Shown here: in pieces, positions 62,501 to 64,000 of the stretch
Numbering within the stretch: the first letter of the stretch is position 1
Layout of the letters: each line of letters starts with the position of its first letter
Assembly: GCA_022709905.1 (NCBI GenBank)
Contig: JAKLHY010000013.1
Span: forward strand, 1-64,000
Source: Verrucomicrobiota bacterium
GTDB lineage: Bacteria > Verrucomicrobiota > Verrucomicrobiia > Limisphaerales > UBA1319
Direction: 5' to 3'
Length of the DNA stretch: 64,000 nucleotides
Position numbers and translations under genes: made by a program
Notes under the pieces: model-generated
What the model was told of the DNA's origin: nothing
The model's database searches: none
What the model saw: the letters and a program-made list of their open reading frames with translations, nothing else

Positions 62501-64000
62501 ATGACAGAACGTACTGCCAGATTGCGACGCCAAAGCCTGGAGGCCCGTCCCAGCATTTCTCCGGAACGAGCCGTCCTCTTGACTGAGTTCTATCAGGCCC
62601 ACGAGGGTATGTTTTCCATTTCGGTGATGCGCGCCCGATCGTTTTTCCATCTCTGCCAGCGCAAGACTCTCCATCTGGGTGAAGACGAACTCATTGTCGG
62701 CGAACGCGGCCCGCGTCCGAAAGCCACCCCGACTTTTCCCGAACTGACCTGTCACAGTCTGGAAGACCTGGAGATCTTGAACAGTCGTCCCAAGACCCAC
62801 TATGACGTCGACGCCGAATGCCTGCGGCTTTATCGTGAGAAAGTGATTCCATATTGGCGGGGCAGGTCTTTGCGGGATAAAATTTTCGCTGAACTCCCCG
62901 AGCCCTGGAAGGAAGCATATGCCGCCGGGCTGTTCACCGAGTTCATGGAACAGCGCGCCCCCGGTCACACGGTTCTGGACGACAAGATTTATGCCCGCGG
63001 CCTGCTTGATTTCAAGCAGGACATCACCACGGCGATCCAGCAATTGGACTTCCTGCACGATCCGCTGGCCTACGACAAACTGGAGACCCTCAAATCATTT
63101 GCCATTTCCTGCGATGCCGTGATCCTGTTTGCCGAGCGGCACGCGGCGTTGGCCCGCGAAATGGCGGCGAAGGAGAGTTCTCCAACACGCCGCGCCGAAC
63201 TCGAGCGGATTGCCGAGGTTTGCTCCCGGGTGCCGGCTCACGCCCCGCGGAATTTCCATGAAGCCCTGCAATCCTATTGGTTTTGTCACCTGGCTGTTAT
63301 CACCGAGCTTAACGGCTGGGACTCGTTCAATCCCGGGCATTTGGACCAGCATCTTCTGCCGTTCTACGAGCGCGGGCTGGCCGAGGGTTCTTTGAACCGA
63401 GAGCAGGCGCGCGAACTTCTCGAGTGTTTCTTTGTCAAGTTCAATAATCATCCCGCTCCTCCCAAGGTTGGGGTCACCGCCGCCGAAAGCGGAACCTACA
63501 CCGATTTTGCCAACATCAATATCGGCGGCCTGCTGCGAGACGGATCCGACGGTTCGAACGAACTGTCCCACTTGCTGCTGGACATCGTGGAGGAAATGCA
63601 CCTGCTTCAACCCAGCACCAACATCCAGCTCTCGCGCAAAAGCCCGGATCGCTTCCTCAAACACGCCCTTCGAGTCATCGGCAAAGGCTATGGTTTCCCC
63701 TCCATTTTCAACGCCGACGCCGTGGTCCAGGAACAGTTGCGACAAGGCAAAAGCCTCGAAGACGCCCGAGCCGGCGGATGCAGTGGCTGTGTCGAAGTCG
63801 GCGCATTCGGCAAGGAAGCCTATATCCTGACCGGTTATTTCAACATGGTCAAATGCCTGGAACTCGCCCTTCACGACGGGGGGGATCCCATGACGGGCAA
63901 GCAGCTGGGACCCCACACCGGCCGACTGGAATCGCTCAGCAGTTTTGAAGAGCTCTTTAAGGCCTGGCGAACGCAGTTTCGGCATGTGCTCGATATCAAG
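62501..64000 (+). CDS. Glycyl radical enzyme, dehydratase/HypD-like (cut by window end)
   Basis: The first 500 codons are present; the frame is open at the right edge, so the C-terminal glycyl loop is missing. The sequence is a pyruvate-formate-lyase-like barrel: SVMRARSFFHLCQRK, LIVGERGPRPKATPTFPEL, TNIQLSRKSPDRFLKHALRV, and an active-site loop GGCSGCVEVGAFGKEAYIL with catalytic-type Cys430 and Glu432. The GCxE motif marks dehydratases and lyases and is absent from true PFL, which has two adjacent cysteines. GCVEVGAFGKEAYILTGYFN resembles trans-4-hydroxyproline dehydratase (HypD), but no proC-like gene is visible, so substrate is open. It pairs with the activase at 61461-62426. Confidence 0.9.
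   Translation, partial: MTERTARLRRQSLEARPSISPERAVLLTEFYQAHEGMFSISVMRARSFFHLCQRKTLHLGEDELIVGERGPRPKATPTFPELTCHSLEDLEILNSRPKTHYDVDAECLRLYREKVIPYWRGRSLRDKIFAELPEPWKEAYAAGLFTEFMEQRAPGHTVLDDKIYARGLLDFKQDITTAIQQLDFLHDPLAYDKLETLKSFAISCDAVILFAERHAALAREMAAKESSPTRRAELERIAEVCSRVPAHAPRNFHEALQSYWFCHLAVITELNGWDSFNPGHLDQHLLPFYERGLAEGSLNREQARELLECFFVKFNNHPAPPKVGVTAAESGTYTDFANINIGGLLRDGSDGSNELSHLLLDIVEEMHLLQPSTNIQLSRKSPDRFLKHALRVIGKGYGFPSIFNADAVVQEQLRQGKSLEDARAGGCSGCVEVGAFGKEAYILTGYFNMVKCLELALHDGGDPMTGKQLGPHTGRLESLSSFEELFKAWRTQFRHVLDIK

Overview
The window looks like a chromosomal segment of a Gram-negative, polysaccharide-degrading bacterium, most probably of the Verrucomicrobiota (inference from gene content; no 16S is present). 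Pointers are the futalosine-pathway menaquinone genes, the nusA-infB-rbfA-DHH-truB-ribF order, PEP-CTERM-type C-termini, many secreted carbohydrate-active proteins, and secreted proteins with LVIVD, GLUG, He_PIG and EF-hand-like modules.

Layout. 1-16.9 kb is a carbohydrate-active region. On the minus strand lie a GH2 beta-galactosidase split by a one-base frameshift, a secreted propeller-like protein with a discoidin-like tail, and a Tat-exported barrel-like protein. On the plus strand lie a CE15-type glucuronoyl esterase, a PadR regulator coupled to a membrane VIT/PEP-CTERM protein, a GH78-like rhamnosidase, a barrel-ThuA fusion and a secreted protein with a duplicated domain. 17-20.8 kb holds a two-component pair: a periplasmic-propeller histidine kinase and a LuxR-type regulator. 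20.9-31 kb holds large repeat-rich secreted proteins (GLUG protein; 1,677-residue LVIVD/He_PIG/vWA protein), a HEAT-like protein and a small exported protein. 31-36.1 kb is an accessory island: an orphan PEP-CTERM tail, then three genes joined by ATGA overlaps (nucleotidyltransferase-like, helical solenoid, PD-(D/E)XK-like nuclease candidate), which is my best candidate for an undescribed system. 36.4-43 kb returns to secreted polysaccharide proteins plus a PAS-rich hybrid kinase. 43.2-46.8 kb is a menaquinone cluster (ubiX-like, mqnP-like, mqnE, mqnA). 46.9-51.3 kb has secreted proteins and a DD-carboxypeptidase. 51.5-54.1 kb encodes an OYE-GltD-like fusion flavoenzyme. 54.2-61.5 kb is the translation/transcription operon nusA, infB, rbfA, nrnA-like, truB, ribF, with a good sigma70-type promoter and an attenuator-like terminator in the nusA leader. 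61.5 kb to the end is a glycyl-radical activating enzyme and its glycyl radical enzyme, cut by the window edge.

Non-coding structure. A hairpin-rich element occurs three times (around 100-251 inverted, 15392-15675 and 30967-31090), each time downstream of a secreted-protein gene and in the same orientation relative to that gene's transcription. Two 100-base stretches (15576-15675 and 30967-31066) differ at only three positions by eye.

Together the genes suggest a heterotroph that senses and degrades complex, partly plant-type, polysaccharides outside the cytoplasm, respires with menaquinone, and keeps an oxygen-sensitive radical enzyme for anaerobic growth. Family assignments come from reading motifs, not from database searches.
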